Assembly (NCBI RefSeq): GCF_025449215.1 | Contig: NZ_CP104900.1 | Span: forward strand, 2,480,001-2,544,000 | Source of the DNA: Shewanella seohaensis | GTDB taxonomy: Bacteria > Pseudomonadota > Gammaproteobacteria > Enterobacterales > Shewanellaceae | Direction: 5' to 3' | Length of the DNA: 64,000 nucleotides | Shown: piece by piece, positions 28,960-39,588 of the stretch | How the letters are laid out: every line of letters starts with the position of its first letter | Numbering within the stretch: the first letter of the stretch is position 1 | Notes under the pieces: generated by a model | Told to the model about the DNA's origin: nothing | Seen by the model: the letters and a program-made list of their open reading frames with translations, nothing else | The model's database searches: none | Translations under genes and position numbers: made by a program

Positions 28960-30516
28960 TTAGCTGGCGACGGCGTTCAGAGTGTCGTCTTTTACCTCGA
29001 GATTTTTATCCTGATTCAGCCCAAGGCTAGAGACTAAACGCAGCTGCATCCCTAAAGCCGCCATCTGTTTTTGTTCACGCTGCAAATCTTTCATAAATAA
29101 ACTGATTTTACGTTTATGGCTGGGCAACACTAGCATGAGCCCATCTGGAACCACTTGGATTTTCTCAAGCACTAGGGCTTTGGCAATTCGGCCTAAATGC
29201 ACTAACACCGCCAAACGCAGCAGACAGGCGAGACGAATGAGGGTGAGTTTGTGGTTTGGCTCTAATTCAGCAAGTAGTAATTCATTGGGTTTCTTACGGT
29301 GGTTAGCAATCAGTCTGGCTAAATCCTGTTGCAGCGCCTCGCTAAAGCCGGGTAAGTCGCTGTTGCTAATGATATAAGCGCCGTGTTTATGCAATGCCTT
29401 TGAGTTAATGTGCAGCCCTATCTCATGCAAGGTAGCGGCGTAGGAGAGCAAACGTGCATGGGGTCTTAATCCCCATTCATCGGCGACCTGCTCAAACAGC
29501 GCCATGGCGGTGTCCCGCACTTTGGCCGCATGGGGCATATCCACATGGTAAAGCTGGGCGATGCTTTCAACTGTTCGGTGGCGAATATCTTGATATTGGC
29601 CGATTTTTGCTAATTCGTAGAGTACGCCTTCGCGCAGGGCGCCCGGGCTAAACTCCAATTGCTCAATGGGTAAGCGCCTAAAAAAGCTGATTAAAATGGC
29701 AAGGCCAGCGGGCACGAGCGGTGTGCGTTTATCATCGACATTAGCAAAGTGCACTTGGCTGATGTGTCCGCACTTAATCAGTTTCAGCTTTAATTGTTTG
29801 AGGCGTGCGAGGGTGACGATTTCATCGCCATGATCTTCCTGAATCGCTTCGCAAATGGCTTTGACTGTGCCTGAGCTACCAAGCACTAAGTCCCAATCGC
29901 CACTGAAATATTCCTTCGACAGTGAGGCAAATTGTTTATCGGCGGCGCTTTGGGCTCCGCGAAATGAGGCTGGCGTGATTTGCCCATCGATAAAAAAGCG
30001 CTCGTTAAAACTCACGCAGCCACAGCGCAGGCTAGATAAATGGGTGGGGGTATTTTTTTGCCCGAGTACCACTTCGGTCGAGCCGCCACCAATGTCGATC
30101 ACTATATTGCGTTTACCAAGCACTTGGCTTTGGGCAATGCCGTTATAGATAAGGCGCGCTTCCTCGTGGCCAGAAATCACCTCCACCGGGTAGGGCATGA
30201 TGCTGAGCGCCGCTTCAATAAACTGCTCACGGTTTTTGGCTACCCTTAGGGTGTGGGTGGCGACTAAACGTACCTGAGCTTGATCGAGGTTGGAAAAACG
30301 CTGATTAAAGTCCCGCAGGCAATTGAGGCCGCGCTCGATAGCATCCATGCTGAGGATGTTCTGCGCATTGAGACCCGTCGCTAACTGAACTTGTTGTTTT
30401 TCTTTGTGCAATATTTGCAAGCTGCCGTCTTGCTCACGGGCGATAACCAGATGAAAACTGTTCGAGCCCATGTCGATAGCGACAAAGTGTCGCGGTTGTG
30501 AATGTGTGGCAACCAA
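28960..30516 (-). CDS. ppx: Exopolyphosphatase
   Basis: Removes terminal phosphates from polyphosphate (and can act on pppGpp). 518 residues: ASKHA-type Ppx/GppA N-terminal half with IDMGSNSFHLVIA and VIDIGGGSTEVVLG, and a C-terminal HD-like helical half (ARLLSYAATLHEIGLHIN). Start is TTG 30516 with AAGGA 8 bp upstream, MVATHSQPRHFVAIDMGS. It lies just downstream of ppk, the usual ppk-ppx unit; a small hairpin sits between the two. Confidence 0.96.
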   Translation of the reverse strand: MVATHSQPRHFVAIDMGSNSFHLVIAREQDGSLQILHKEKQQVQLATGLNAQNILSMDAIERGLNCLRDFNQRFSNLDQAQVRLVATHTLRVAKNREQFIEAALSIMPYPVEVISGHEEARLIYNGIAQSQVLGKRNIVIDIGGGSTEVVLGQKNTPTHLSSLRCGCVSFNERFFIDGQITPASFRGAQSAADKQFASLSKEYFSGDWDLVLGSSGTVKAICEAIQEDHGDEIVTLARLKQLKLKLIKCGHISQVHFANVDDKRTPLVPAGLAILISFFRRLPIEQLEFSPGALREGVLYELAKIGQYQDIRHRTVESIAQLYHVDMPHAAKVRDTAMALFEQVADEWGLRPHARLLSYAATLHEIGLHINSKALHKHGAYIISNSDLPGFSEALQQDLARLIANHRKKPNELLLAELEPNHKLTLIRLACLLRLAVLVHLGRIAKALVLEKIQVVPDGLMLVLPSHKRKISLFMKDLQREQKQMAALGMQLRLVSSLGLNQDKNLEVKDDTLNAVAS

Positions 30517-30549
30517 TCGGATTATCCTTAGGCAATCGAGACGATGATA

Positions 30550-30571
30550 AAGCCAGCATTAGCTGGCTTTG
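30550..30571 (-). terminator. Hairpin between ppk and ppx
   Basis: On the minus strand AAAGCCAGC, loop TAAT, GCTGGCTTT, overlapping the ppk stop. The T tract is short, so it may attenuate rather than end transcription into ppx. Confidence 0.45.
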
Positions 30572-32721
30572 GCCTGTAATTCGGGATTGTGGGCAAGTTC
30601 CGCCGCGTGCTCCGCTTCAAGCTTTGCGGCTTCGCGCTGGGCGCTAAATTCTTGCTGCAACCGCTTCTCATAATTAATCAGATATTGATAAATGGCAATT
30701 TGAGAACGCACTTTACGTTTATTACCGCGGTTACGATAAGGATTGCTCTGCTCCTTATTGATGATGCGCGCCTTAGTGTTGTCATTGAACTGTAACGATA
30801 AAATATCCATCACCATTTGTTTTAGACGCGGATCATAAATAGGCACACTCACTTCGACGCGGTTATCTATGTTGCGGCTCATCCAATCGGCGGAGCTGAT
30901 AAATAATTTATTCTCACCACCTGCGTGGAACAGCATCACCCGCGAATGTTCTAAAAATCGGTCGACAATACTGTAGATCTCGATGTTGTCGCTGATCCCC
31001 GGAATTTGTGGAATAAGCGAGCACATACCGCGGATCAACAGTTTGATTTTGACCCCCGCAGCCGAGGCCTCGTAAAGTTTTTGGACTAAGGATTCATCGA
31101 GCAGGTTGTTCAATTTTAAGGTAATCGCCGCCTTTATATGGCTCTGGGCGTTGACGATTTCGTTATCAATCAAATGGGTCAGTTTTTGTCTCGCATCATA
31201 GGGCGACACAATCAAATGCTGGAAGTTATCGCGGCGGTAAGGATGTTCAATTAGGTCGAACACTTGCTCTACTTCGCGGGCGATTTCCTGATTGGCGGTA
31301 AATAGCGATAAGTCGGTATAGACCCGCGCCGTGCCTTCATTAAAGTTGCCTGAACCCACGTGGCAATAGAGTTTCATCTCGCCTTGCTCTTCGCGGCCAA
31401 TCAAACACAACTTAGAGTGCACTTTTAAGCTGGTGATCCCATGGTGGACCTTCACACCCGCCTCGGCGAGCACCCGTGTCCACTCAATATTAGATTGCTC
31501 GTCAAAGCGCGCTCGCAGCTCAATCACGGCGGTGACTTGTTTACCATTTTTCACCGCGTCGATAAGCGATTGCATCACATGGGATTTTTTCGCAACACGG
31601 TAAAGGTTGATGCGAATAAAACGCACCGCAGGATCGTAGGCGGCCTGACGCACCATTTCGGTAAAGTGGGAGAACTTATGGTACGGGTAGTTGACCATAA
31701 TATCGCCCATCTTGATCGCATCGAAACTGTTGGCGCTGCGGCCAAAGCCCGAGCTATTGAGCGCGGGCAATTTTTCGTTTTCGAGGTAATCACGGCTAGG
31801 GTTAGGGAAGCCGATAAAGTCCTTAAAGCTATGGTAACGCCCGCCGGGGATCAAACACTCAGTCGAGCTGATGTTTAAATTTTCTTTTAGCATTTCGAGC
31901 ATGTGCTCGGGCATTTCTTTGTCGTACACCAAACGCACGGGTTCGGCGGTCAGGCGTTTTTTCAAACCCTTAGTCATTTTCTCGAGCTGGGTTTGTTCAA
32001 GTTCGTCGGTAATATCGAACTCGGCGTCGCGGGTCAGTTTCATCGAATAGACTTCAATGGCTTCGTACTCGAAGAAGGGACCAAAGAGGTCGTCCACACA
32101 GTGGCGAATAATGTTATCCAGCAGGATCAAGTATTTTTTCGCCTTCGATTTTTCGGCGGGTAACTCAATGAAACGCGGCACATTTTTAGTGGGCACTTCC
32201 ACGAGGGCATATTGTCTACGGGATTTAGTGAATAAACACACGCACAGATAGGTGGCGTCGTCGTTGATATGCTTCACTAGGTCGCGATTGTTGTTGACGA
32301 TAAGCGGCGCGATATGGCGTTTAAAGTGATCGCGAAAATGTTTTTTAAGCCAGTTACTGTGGAACTCGCTTAATTGTTTTTCGTTGATTAACAAAATATT
32401 GCGGCGGACTAACTCACGCATCAGCTCGACGTAAATGCTGTCGAAACGTTCCTGCAATGCCATGACTTTGGTCTGAATTTTGGCCATTAGGTGACGGCTA
32501 TTGCTGCGACCTTCCTGCAGCGCAGAGAGCAGAATTGAGCGTCTGACCGCGGCCACCCGCACCCGGAAGAACTCATCCATATTATTGGAGAATATGCCTA
32601 AAAAGCGCACCCGCTCCACGATAGGCACATTGGGATCACAGGCCTCCTGCAGCACCCGCTCGTTGAATGACAACCAAGAGATTTCTTTATCGATCGACAG
32701 TTTATCGGTATTCGGGGACAC
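30559..32721 (-). CDS. ppk: Polyphosphate kinase 1
   Basis: Makes inorganic polyphosphate from ATP. 720 residues, PPK1 type. N domain: SWLSFNERVLQEA and FLGIFSNNMDEFFRVRVA; the catalytic core carries the autophosphorylated His in KVHSKLCLIGR and the second conserved His in LEHSRVMLFHAGGE. The C-terminus has a short basic/acidic tail. Start is GTG 32721 (MSPNTDKLSIDKE) preceded by AAGGAGC. A candidate Pho box lies about 150 bp upstream, and ppx follows. Confidence 0.97.
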   Translation of the reverse strand: MSPNTDKLSIDKEISWLSFNERVLQEACDPNVPIVERVRFLGIFSNNMDEFFRVRVAAVRRSILLSALQEGRSNSRHLMAKIQTKVMALQERFDSIYVELMRELVRRNILLINEKQLSEFHSNWLKKHFRDHFKRHIAPLIVNNNRDLVKHINDDATYLCVCLFTKSRRQYALVEVPTKNVPRFIELPAEKSKAKKYLILLDNIIRHCVDDLFGPFFEYEAIEVYSMKLTRDAEFDITDELEQTQLEKMTKGLKKRLTAEPVRLVYDKEMPEHMLEMLKENLNISSTECLIPGGRYHSFKDFIGFPNPSRDYLENEKLPALNSSGFGRSANSFDAIKMGDIMVNYPYHKFSHFTEMVRQAAYDPAVRFIRINLYRVAKKSHVMQSLIDAVKNGKQVTAVIELRARFDEQSNIEWTRVLAEAGVKVHHGITSLKVHSKLCLIGREEQGEMKLYCHVGSGNFNEGTARVYTDLSLFTANQEIAREVEQVFDLIEHPYRRDNFQHLIVSPYDARQKLTHLIDNEIVNAQSHIKAAITLKLNNLLDESLVQKLYEASAAGVKIKLLIRGMCSLIPQIPGISDNIEIYSIVDRFLEHSRVMLFHAGGENKLFISSADWMSRNIDNRVEVSVPIYDPRLKQMVMDILSLQFNDNTKARIINKEQSNPYRNRGNKRKVRSQIAIYQYLINYEKRLQQEFSAQREAAKLEAEHAAELAHNPELQAKAS

Positions 32722-32873
32722 TGCACAGCTCCTTTAAGCAAGCGTCATGGCGCAATATACAATAGCATTCATCCATCGGAGTGCAATCAGATTTGCTACT
32801 GAAAAATGAAGGGATTTACAGACCATTTCCCCTTCAGGCGAAAGTGATATGCGCTCAAAGATACGAGCTGAAT

Positions 32874-32891
32874 ATGTCAGATTGATGACAA
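32874..32891 (-). promoter_or_regulatory. Candidate PhoB binding site (Pho box) for ppk-ppx
   Basis: Read on the minus strand: TTGTCAT, CAAT, CTGACAT, two direct 7-bp half-sites at 11-bp spacing. The E. coli Pho box is CTGTCAT, 4 bp, CTGTCAT, so 12 of 14 half-site positions agree. Another CTGTCAC half-site lies 9 bp further upstream (toward 32900). Phosphate control of ppk-ppx is known in related bacteria. The site is about 150 bp from the ppk start. Confidence 0.55.
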
Positions 32892-33045
32892 GTGTGACAG
32901 AAATGTGACTTTAAAATGAACTTGCATTTAGCCGCAAATTTACAAGGTAAAGCAGGGGAACTGTGCGGGGCTTCCTTTGGGATTGGGGCAAACTGTGTTA
33001 CCTTGCTCGGCTTTTTGATTGTGGTTTGACTGTAGGGGTAAGCGG

Positions 33046-34500
33046 ATGTTTGTCGGATTTGATTATGGCAGTGCCAACTGTGCCGTTGGGATCATGCAGG
33101 GAGATGAAGTTTCACTGTTACCCTTATCGAGCGATTCAGCTTATTTACCTTCCACTGTGTATGCAATGGATAGAGAGCTTATTGCCGAGGCCGTTTACCG
33201 TGGCTTGCCGCAGGCGTTGAAAGCGGATTATGCCAAGAAGCGCGCCGCGCAATTGAGCCGCGCCCGTATGGTGCGTCATGAATTAGATCTCGATGCCGAA
33301 ACCCAAGCGGTGTTTGTGGGTGAGCAGGCCGTGGCCGCTTATCTTGAAATGCCGGAAGAAGGTTTTTATGTCCGTTCGCCAAAATCCTTTTTAGGGGCAA
33401 CGGGCCTGAGACCCGAACAAGTCGCCCTGTTTGAAGACATAGTCACCTTAATGATGCAGCATATTAAAGTGCGCGCCGAAGCCGTACTCGCTGAAAAGGG
33501 CGTTGAATCAGAGGGAGAGACAAGCATTACCCATGCGGTGATTGGTCGCCCAGTGAACTTTCAAGGCATTGGAGGTGAAGAGAGCAACCGCCAAGCCGAG
33601 GCCATTTTAACCTTAGCCGCGAAACGGGCGGGGTTTGTCGATGTGGCATTTCTGTTCGAACCACTGGCTGCGGGGATGGACTATGAGGCGAGTCTCAGTG
33701 CCGACCAAACCGTGCTGGTGGTCGATGTGGGTGGCGGTACGACCGACTGCTCCGTGGTCAAAATGGGGCCAAAGCATCAGGCGAGTTTCGATCGCAGTGC
33801 CGATTGCCTCGGCCACAGCGGCCAGCGGATTGGCGGGAATGATTTGGATATTGCGCTGGCGATGAATGCCTTTATGCCGCACTTTGGTTTAGGCTCGCTA
33901 ATGAGTAACGGTAAGCCTATGCCGAGCAATCCCTTTTGGAATGCGGTCGCCGTCAACGATATCAGTGCCCAGCGTGAGTTTGCCACCCTAAGCACTCGCA
34001 AGCTGATTGATGAACTCATTAAAGAGGCCGAGCAGCCGCAGCTGCTAAAAAGATTGCTCAAAGTGCAGCAACAACAGTTAAGCTACCAAATTGTACGACT
34101 CGCCGAGCGCGCTAAAATTGCTTTGTCTGATGTGCAAACGACTGAGAGTGCGCTGGACTTTATTGAAGCATCACTTCAGGCAGAAGTGAGCCGCACGGGG
34201 TTTGAAACGGCGATTGAGCCTTCGCTCACCAAGGTTGAGGCGTTGATGCACCAAGCGCTGACTCAGGCGGCAAAGAGTCTTGCGGGCAATGGTTTAGCGC
34301 CAGAGGAGTTGTCCGTGGATGCCGATAGTCTAGAGTGCAAACCCGATGTGATTTATGTGACGGGCGGCACCGCGCGCAGCCCCGCGATTTACGCTAAAAT
34401 CACTAGCCTTTATCCCGAAACCCCAGTTGTCGTCGGTGACCACTTTGGTTCGGTGACGGCGGGATTAACGCGCTGGGCACAAAAGTGTTTTGCTCAATAG
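33046..34500 (+). CDS. yegD: Hsp70-like chaperone-family protein YegD
   Basis: 484 residues from ATG 33046 (MFVGFDYGSANCAVG, with GGGGTAAGC upstream); the frame opens earlier at 33019. It is an actin-like ATPase of the Hsp70 superfamily: phosphate-1 motif GFDYGSANCAVG, phosphate-2 VVDVGGGTTDCSV, and adenosine motif YVTGGTARSPAIYAKI. There is no DnaK-type substrate-binding lid domain. Function is not established in any organism that I know. creA follows 6 bp after the stop, probably cotranscribed. Confidence 0.9.
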   Translation: MFVGFDYGSANCAVGIMQGDEVSLLPLSSDSAYLPSTVYAMDRELIAEAVYRGLPQALKADYAKKRAAQLSRARMVRHELDLDAETQAVFVGEQAVAAYLEMPEEGFYVRSPKSFLGATGLRPEQVALFEDIVTLMMQHIKVRAEAVLAEKGVESEGETSITHAVIGRPVNFQGIGGEESNRQAEAILTLAAKRAGFVDVAFLFEPLAAGMDYEASLSADQTVLVVDVGGGTTDCSVVKMGPKHQASFDRSADCLGHSGQRIGGNDLDIALAMNAFMPHFGLGSLMSNGKPMPSNPFWNAVAVNDISAQREFATLSTRKLIDELIKEAEQPQLLKRLLKVQQQQLSYQIVRLAERAKIALSDVQTTESALDFIEASLQAEVSRTGFETAIEPSLTKVEALMHQALTQAAKSLAGNGLAPEELSVDADSLECKPDVIYVTGGTARSPAIYAKITSLYPETPVVVGDHFGSVTAGLTRWAQKCFAQ

Positions 34501-34506
34501 GGAAGG

Positions 34507-35025
34507 ATGATGAATAAGGATAAACAGATGAAAAGAGTCAATAAGGCTTTAATGTCTTTGCTGGCCGTGACGCTGGCGGGGACGCTACTCACAGGCTGCG
34601 GCGATGACGTAGGTAAAGTGAGCCTTGGGTTATTTACCACTAAAGATGTGATTATCGATGCCAAGCAGGACCCAAAAATCCGTGGGGTGACTTGCCATAT
34701 TAGCCGTATTGAAGCGAACCTCGATTTTGCCGATCCTTCGGATATGGGCATTAGTTGTCGTCAAACGGGGCCGATTTCCGCCGCCGATATTGCTAACATC
34801 GATAAGAGCAAACACGGTGAAGTGGTCTTTACCGAATCCTTAAGTATCTTATTTAAGAGCTTAAAAGTGCGCCGAATTTACGATGCGCCCAATCAAACCC
34901 TGCTGTATTTATCCTATTCGACCAAAGAGACCAATGGCAGCCACAAACATGCCTTATCGACCGTGCCTTTGTACGGTTCTCAGGCGTGGATTGACCCCGC
35001 AATAAGTGCGGCGCAGCCCAAATAG
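34507..35025 (+). CDS. creA: CreA family protein
   Basis: 172 residues from ATG 34507; ATG 34528 (MKRVNKAL) is also possible. An N-terminal signal sequence ends with LLTGCGDD, which reads as a lipobox, so it may be a lipoprotein. The mature part (VGKVSLGLFTTKDVIIDAKQDPKI, GVTCHISRIE) is the CreA domain. CreA is a conserved periplasmic protein of unknown function in the E. coli cre locus; no creBCD is here. Confidence 0.9.
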   Translation: MMNKDKQMKRVNKALMSLLAVTLAGTLLTGCGDDVGKVSLGLFTTKDVIIDAKQDPKIRGVTCHISRIEANLDFADPSDMGISCRQTGPISAADIANIDKSKHGEVVFTESLSILFKSLKVRRIYDAPNQTLLYLSYSTKETNGSHKHALSTVPLYGSQAWIDPAISAAQPK

Positions 35026-35136
35026 CAAAGGTGAATTGAAGCCGAAGTAATACGATAGTGGGACACAACTAAGGCGGGGCAAAATGAAGGCGAGTAAGCT
35101 CCCGCCTTCGTTGTTTTCACATAATTTGTTTAAGCT

Positions 35137-36335
35137 TTATTTAGCCTTGGCGGCGAGTACGGCATTAAAGCGATCGAAGCCTGCGCTGAGATCGGCAATT
35201 AAATCATCGGGATCTTCTAGGCCAATATGCACACGGATCAATGGCTTGCTTGCATCCCACTGAGTGGCACTGCGGATTTTTTCAATCCCGAAAATCCCTA
35301 GGATCAGACTCTCATAACCGCCCCAAGAAAACCCCATTTTAAAATGCTGCATATTTTCAACGAGCGCGGTCACCGCCTCCTGATCCCCTTGCTTTAACAC
35401 GAAGGAGAACAGACCGTTGGCTGCGCTAAAGTCGCGTTTAAAGAACTCATGTCCCGGGCAGGTATCGAAGGCGGGGTGACGTAAATGGTCAACCTCGGGG
35501 CGAGTTTTCAACCAGTTAGCCACTTTAAGAGCATTTTTCTCATGTTGCGCCATGCGCACGCCAAGGGTGCGTAATCCGCGCGTAGCGAGATACACATCGT
35601 CGGGGAAGTCGTTTGCCCCAATAAATAACTGCGTTCACGCAGCTGCGGCCAGTGCTTTTCGTTGGCAGTCGCGGTGCCAATCATCACATCAGAGTGACCG
35701 ACGATATATTTGGTCGCGGCTTGAATCGACACATCGACACCCATCTCGAAGGGCTTGCTATTGATTGGCGAGGCCCAAGTGTTGTCGAGAATGGTCACTA
35801 ATCCATGTTCATGGGCGATACGGCATAGGGTCGGGACGTCCTGCACTTCCATGGTGATGGAGCCGGGAGACTCTAAAAACAGCACCTTAGTGTTGGGGCG
35901 GATAAGCGCGCGAATACCTTCACCAATCAGGGGATCGTAATAGGTGGTCTCAATATTAAAGCCCGCCAGAATATGGCTGCAAAGATCGCGGGTTGGCTCG
36001 TACACACTGTCGACCATCAGCAGGTGATCGCCCGCCTGTAAAAACGATAACAAAGCCGCGCTAATCGCCGCCGCACCCGAGGGATACAGCGCCGTACCTG
36101 CGCCACCTTCGAGCTCACTGATCGCCGCCTGAAACGCAAAATGGGTCGGGGTGCCACGGCGGCCATAAAACATTTCGCCATTGGTTTTGTTTTTGGCGGC
36201 GTGACGCATGTCTTCCATTGTGTCGAAGACGATAGTCGATGCGCGAAATACGGGCGGGTTAATCACGCCCTTGGTCCATTTTTTATCTCGACCGACGCTG
36301 ACGATTTGGGTGGCTAGCTGATGTTTATCTGTCAT
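35137..36335 (-). pseudogene. metC: Cystathionine beta-lyase, frame disrupted
   Basis: PLP enzyme of methionine synthesis, cleaving cystathionine to homocysteine, pyruvate and ammonia. The first half runs MTDKHQLATQIVSVGRDKKW… through YGRRGTPTHFAF and the PLP-lysine segment QAATKYIVGHSDVMIGT. After GQTTSP the frame is lost; the following VYLATRGLRTLGVRMAQHE to AKAK continues in another frame. One more G in the plus-strand GGGG at 35602-35605 would restore it and give 399 residues (E. coli MetC 395). Probably an intact gene in the organism. Confidence 0.9.
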
Positions 36336-36459
36336 AGGGCTTACCTTGGCGAGTCAGTTTTTATGTTGTTATCCATTGTGATGGCCGTCATCTTAGCATC
36401 TGCCCGTGAAAATGGCAGGAGGCAAACAGATGAGTTTACCTCAAGTTGCAGAGCGTGGA

Positions 36460-38619
36460 TTAGCTCAGCGGTAGGGTGACCAGAATATCGACCCCATCGT
36501 TTTCGCTGCGGTTGCGGGCCAAAATTTTACCCTGATGGAACTCGGTCACGAGCCGTGCAATATACAAACCTAAGCCGAGGTGAGGTTTGTCTTGGGCTTG
36601 ATTGATCCGCACCGAAACCATGGAGTCGAAGATCTGCTCCGACATATCCACTGGCAACTGTGGTCCTAAGTTACTGATAAGCAAAGTGGCTTGTTTGCCA
36701 ACTTGGGTGAGGGTGACTTCGATCGCACTGCCTTGATGACAAAATTCGATGGCATTGGCGATAAGTTTGTCCATCAATTGGGCGATGTATTCAGGCACGC
36801 CCTGCATCATCAAAGGTTGCTCGGGCACTTTGACGCTAAATTGCTGCTCAGGGTAGGTCATTTGATAGCCCTGCATACAGCCGCTCACCACTTGGGATAG
36901 TGGGAACTTAGCCACATCGGCCTGAGTAAGGCTCTGCTCAAGGCGCGTTGCCTCACTCATGTTGTTTAATATCATGCTTAATCGGCTCACCCCTTCTTGG
37001 GCACGGTCGACGTACTTTTGCGTGTCTTTATCTAAGGTTTGCAGATTTAAATGCTCTAAAGAGGAGCGCACCACGGCCACCGGCGTACGTAGCTCATGGG
37101 ACAGGCGCGACGACATATTCTCTAAATAATGGGTGTATTGACCCAAACGGCCGACAATGCTGGCAAAACTGCGGGATAAGTCGCCAATCTCGTCCCGCGC
37201 CTTAGAGGGTTTTAAATGGTTCCGCACGCGGCCTTGGCTGTCGATGGCATTCTCGGCTTCATCGCGCAGTTTGCGGATACGATTGGAAATACTCGAGGCG
37301 AAGAAAAACAGCGCTAAGGTGCCCATGCTCATAATGGTCAGGATCACGTTAAACAGTTTTTCCAGCGCACGGTTACGCAGGGTGCGAATACCGTGGGTGG
37401 TTTCTTCGGCCACCACGGCGCCCATCACATTGTTATCAATCCAAATGGGGCTCGCGGCCGCTAGCACCACTGCTTTATTGTCCGGCGTAAGTCGCCAGGT
37501 CGAGCTTTGTTGTCCCGCGAGCGCCTTTTGAATATGGCTGCCGTCGAGTTCGGTTGAGTCTTGCAGGGAATCGATAAAATCCTTCGGCGGTTTAGTAAGA
37601 ATTTTATAGTAGAGCGGGTGCAGGTAGTCGCGCTGAAAACGTTGCCACATCGAGTTGCTGTTTTCATCATCAAGTGTGCGTGTCCACACACTGTTGCTGT
37701 CACGGATATCGCCAGACTTCGCGAGCACACGCCCGTGTTTATCGACCACCCAAATCCGTGAGCTGTAGTGGCTCATGCCTTTGATAATATTTTCAATTTC
37801 GGGTGATGGCACTAAGACTGTACCGAGTTTGTCGACGGTATCTAAGGCGGAGGTGCCGACTACGGCTGTGATATCGCGGTATTTGCTGTCGTTGACATCT
37901 GAAATCGCAAATCCCAGTTTGCTGCCCACCATATCCAAGGGGATACGCAGTTCGATATTGTAGCCCACATCCGTGGTGGCCCATTGTCCTTGAATACGGA
38001 CTTCGGGTGTTACGGGCACGGTTTGCTTAGGGTTGGCGGGCAGCTCGAAGGCACTGATCCAGCCGGGCTGGGTCGTGGCCACGATATAGCGTTTAAATTT
38101 ATTGTCGGGGGCAAGGGTCGCAATCGACAGGTGATCGTTTCTATCAACGCTTAAGGCATTCTTGCCGCGAAACACCACATTGGGATCGACCACCTGAAAA
38201 AAGGCATACAGATAACCATCGTACTGACCCACCATATGGGTAAAACTCAAGGTGAGCGGCGTGCTGGGATCGGCACGCATGATGAGATTGGCCTCGCCGT
38301 ACTGGATAAATCTGTGCTGATATTCCTGCCATTCATTGAGTTTGCCATCGAGCAGAATCGCGCCCGCTAAGGGATAAGCATAGAGATCGCGACTCTTTTC
38401 AACCTGCTTTAAAAAGCTCGCCTGACCGTCGAACAGCTTGGGGCGCTCGTGCAAGGCGGTCGCTAAGGCTTGAGTGGTGCCCTCTAAGGTGCGTTCCTGA
38501 CCGTGGCGCAGGTATTTTTCCATCTCCCACACATATTGGTACCCCAGCCAAGGGAGGCAGAGTAAAAACAGGCTAAGGCCAATAACTTTAGTGCGAAGAC
38601 CGAAGGGAAAACGTGTCAT
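36460..38619 (-). CDS. pdsS: Sensor histidine kinase of the dedicated sortase system (PdsS)
   Basis: 719 residues. N-terminal helix (about 10-28), large extracytoplasmic sensor (30-420), second helix (LFNVILTIMSMGTLALFFFASS), HAMP, dimerisation domain with the phospho-accepting His in SHELRTPVAV, and the ATPase domain (LIANAIEFC, LGLGLYIARLV). The gene is followed by none and preceded by the response regulator pdsR. The layout, kinase plus regulator divergent from an OmpA-like protein, a VWA target and a sortase, is that of the proteobacterial dedicated sortase system, where this kinase is named PdsS. The signal is unknown. Confidence 0.9.
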   Translation of the reverse strand: MTRFPFGLRTKVIGLSLFLLCLPWLGYQYVWEMEKYLRHGQERTLEGTTQALATALHERPKLFDGQASFLKQVEKSRDLYAYPLAGAILLDGKLNEWQEYQHRFIQYGEANLIMRADPSTPLTLSFTHMVGQYDGYLYAFFQVVDPNVVFRGKNALSVDRNDHLSIATLAPDNKFKRYIVATTQPGWISAFELPANPKQTVPVTPEVRIQGQWATTDVGYNIELRIPLDMVGSKLGFAISDVNDSKYRDITAVVGTSALDTVDKLGTVLVPSPEIENIIKGMSHYSSRIWVVDKHGRVLAKSGDIRDSNSVWTRTLDDENSNSMWQRFQRDYLHPLYYKILTKPPKDFIDSLQDSTELDGSHIQKALAGQQSSTWRLTPDNKAVVLAAASPIWIDNNVMGAVVAEETTHGIRTLRNRALEKLFNVILTIMSMGTLALFFFASSISNRIRKLRDEAENAIDSQGRVRNHLKPSKARDEIGDLSRSFASIVGRLGQYTHYLENMSSRLSHELRTPVAVVRSSLEHLNLQTLDKDTQKYVDRAQEGVSRLSMILNNMSEATRLEQSLTQADVAKFPLSQVVSGCMQGYQMTYPEQQFSVKVPEQPLMMQGVPEYIAQLMDKLIANAIEFCHQGSAIEVTLTQVGKQATLLISNLGPQLPVDMSEQIFDSMVSVRINQAQDKPHLGLGLYIARLVTEFHQGKILARNRSENDGVDILVTLPLS

Positions 38620-38651
38620 AGAATGCTGGCTAATCTGCTACTTGGCATGGT

Positions 38652-39343
38652 TTAGGCTAGGCTGTCCCAGCGATAGCCCATGCCATAAACGGTATCAATA
38701 CAATCAAATTCGGGCGCGGCGGCCATAAACTTCTTACGGATGCGCTTCACATGGGAAGTAATAGTGCTGTCATCGACAAAAATCTTCGCCTCTTGCATCA
38801 GCTCATGGCGACTACGGACGTGCCCCGGGTGCTTGGCAAGGGCGTGCACCATCCAAAACTCGGTGACTGTGAGTTCAATCGGGATCTGGTTCCAAGAAAC
38901 CTGCATCCGATTGGCGTCGATAGTAAGCGGTCCGCGCTCCAGTAAATTCTCCTGCGGCGTTTGGCTGGTGGCTAACTCAGAGCGGCGAAACAGCGCGGCT
39001 AAACGCGCCGTCAAATGGGGAAGCTCACTTCTTTGCTCAGGTAATCATCGGCGCCTAAACGCAGGCCGCACACAGTATCAAAATCGCTATCCCGCGCGGT
39101 TAAGAAGATGATTGGCAATGTGTTCGACATGGCACGCAGGGACTGACACAGCATAAAACCGCCGTCAATCTCATTGCCAAGGCCAATATCGATAATGGCT
39201 AAATCTGGCAGACGGGTATTAAACGCCAACATGGCAGATGGCCTGTCGGCATAGGTTTGCACACTGTAACCGTGTTGCTGCAACACATCCTTGTAATTTT
39301 CGCGAATGGCCGCTTCATCTTCCACAATGGCGATACGTTTCAT
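38652..39343 (-). pseudogene. pdsR: Response regulator of the dedicated sortase system (PdsR), frame disrupted
   Basis: OmpR-type regulator, 230 residues when rejoined. Receiver: RIAIVEDEAAIREN, phospho-Asp in LAIIDIGLG, FLTARDSDFD, LGADDYLSKEVSF; then a winged-helix DNA-binding domain (ERGPLTIDANRMQVSWNQ to YGMGYRWD). The frame breaks exactly between the two domains, at GGGG 39017-39020 on the plus strand: with one more C, LSKEVSFPHLTARLAALFRR reads through. Overlapping remnants (MTARLAAL in the second frame) might be translated separately, but a homopolymer error is more likely. It heads the pdsR-pdsS unit, divergent from pdsO. Confidence 0.9.
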
Positions 39344-39588
39344 TAGCCATCTTCCTATTGACTGCTGGGACTAAGTGTCTGGGGATAAGTTTTCGTGACT
39401 ATACAGGAATTTATTTCTGAGAAAAGCTCCCAAATGCAATTGCCATTTTGTTGCCACAATTGATAGTCGCATTGCCATTTTCCATCCCCGCTTATGCCAT
39501 GGCGCTTGTGTTTAATAAGCTCATTCCGTTTTACCCGCCGCGCTAATGACTTAGGCGGGTAAGCGCAGCACAAATCAAAAGGAATGAG

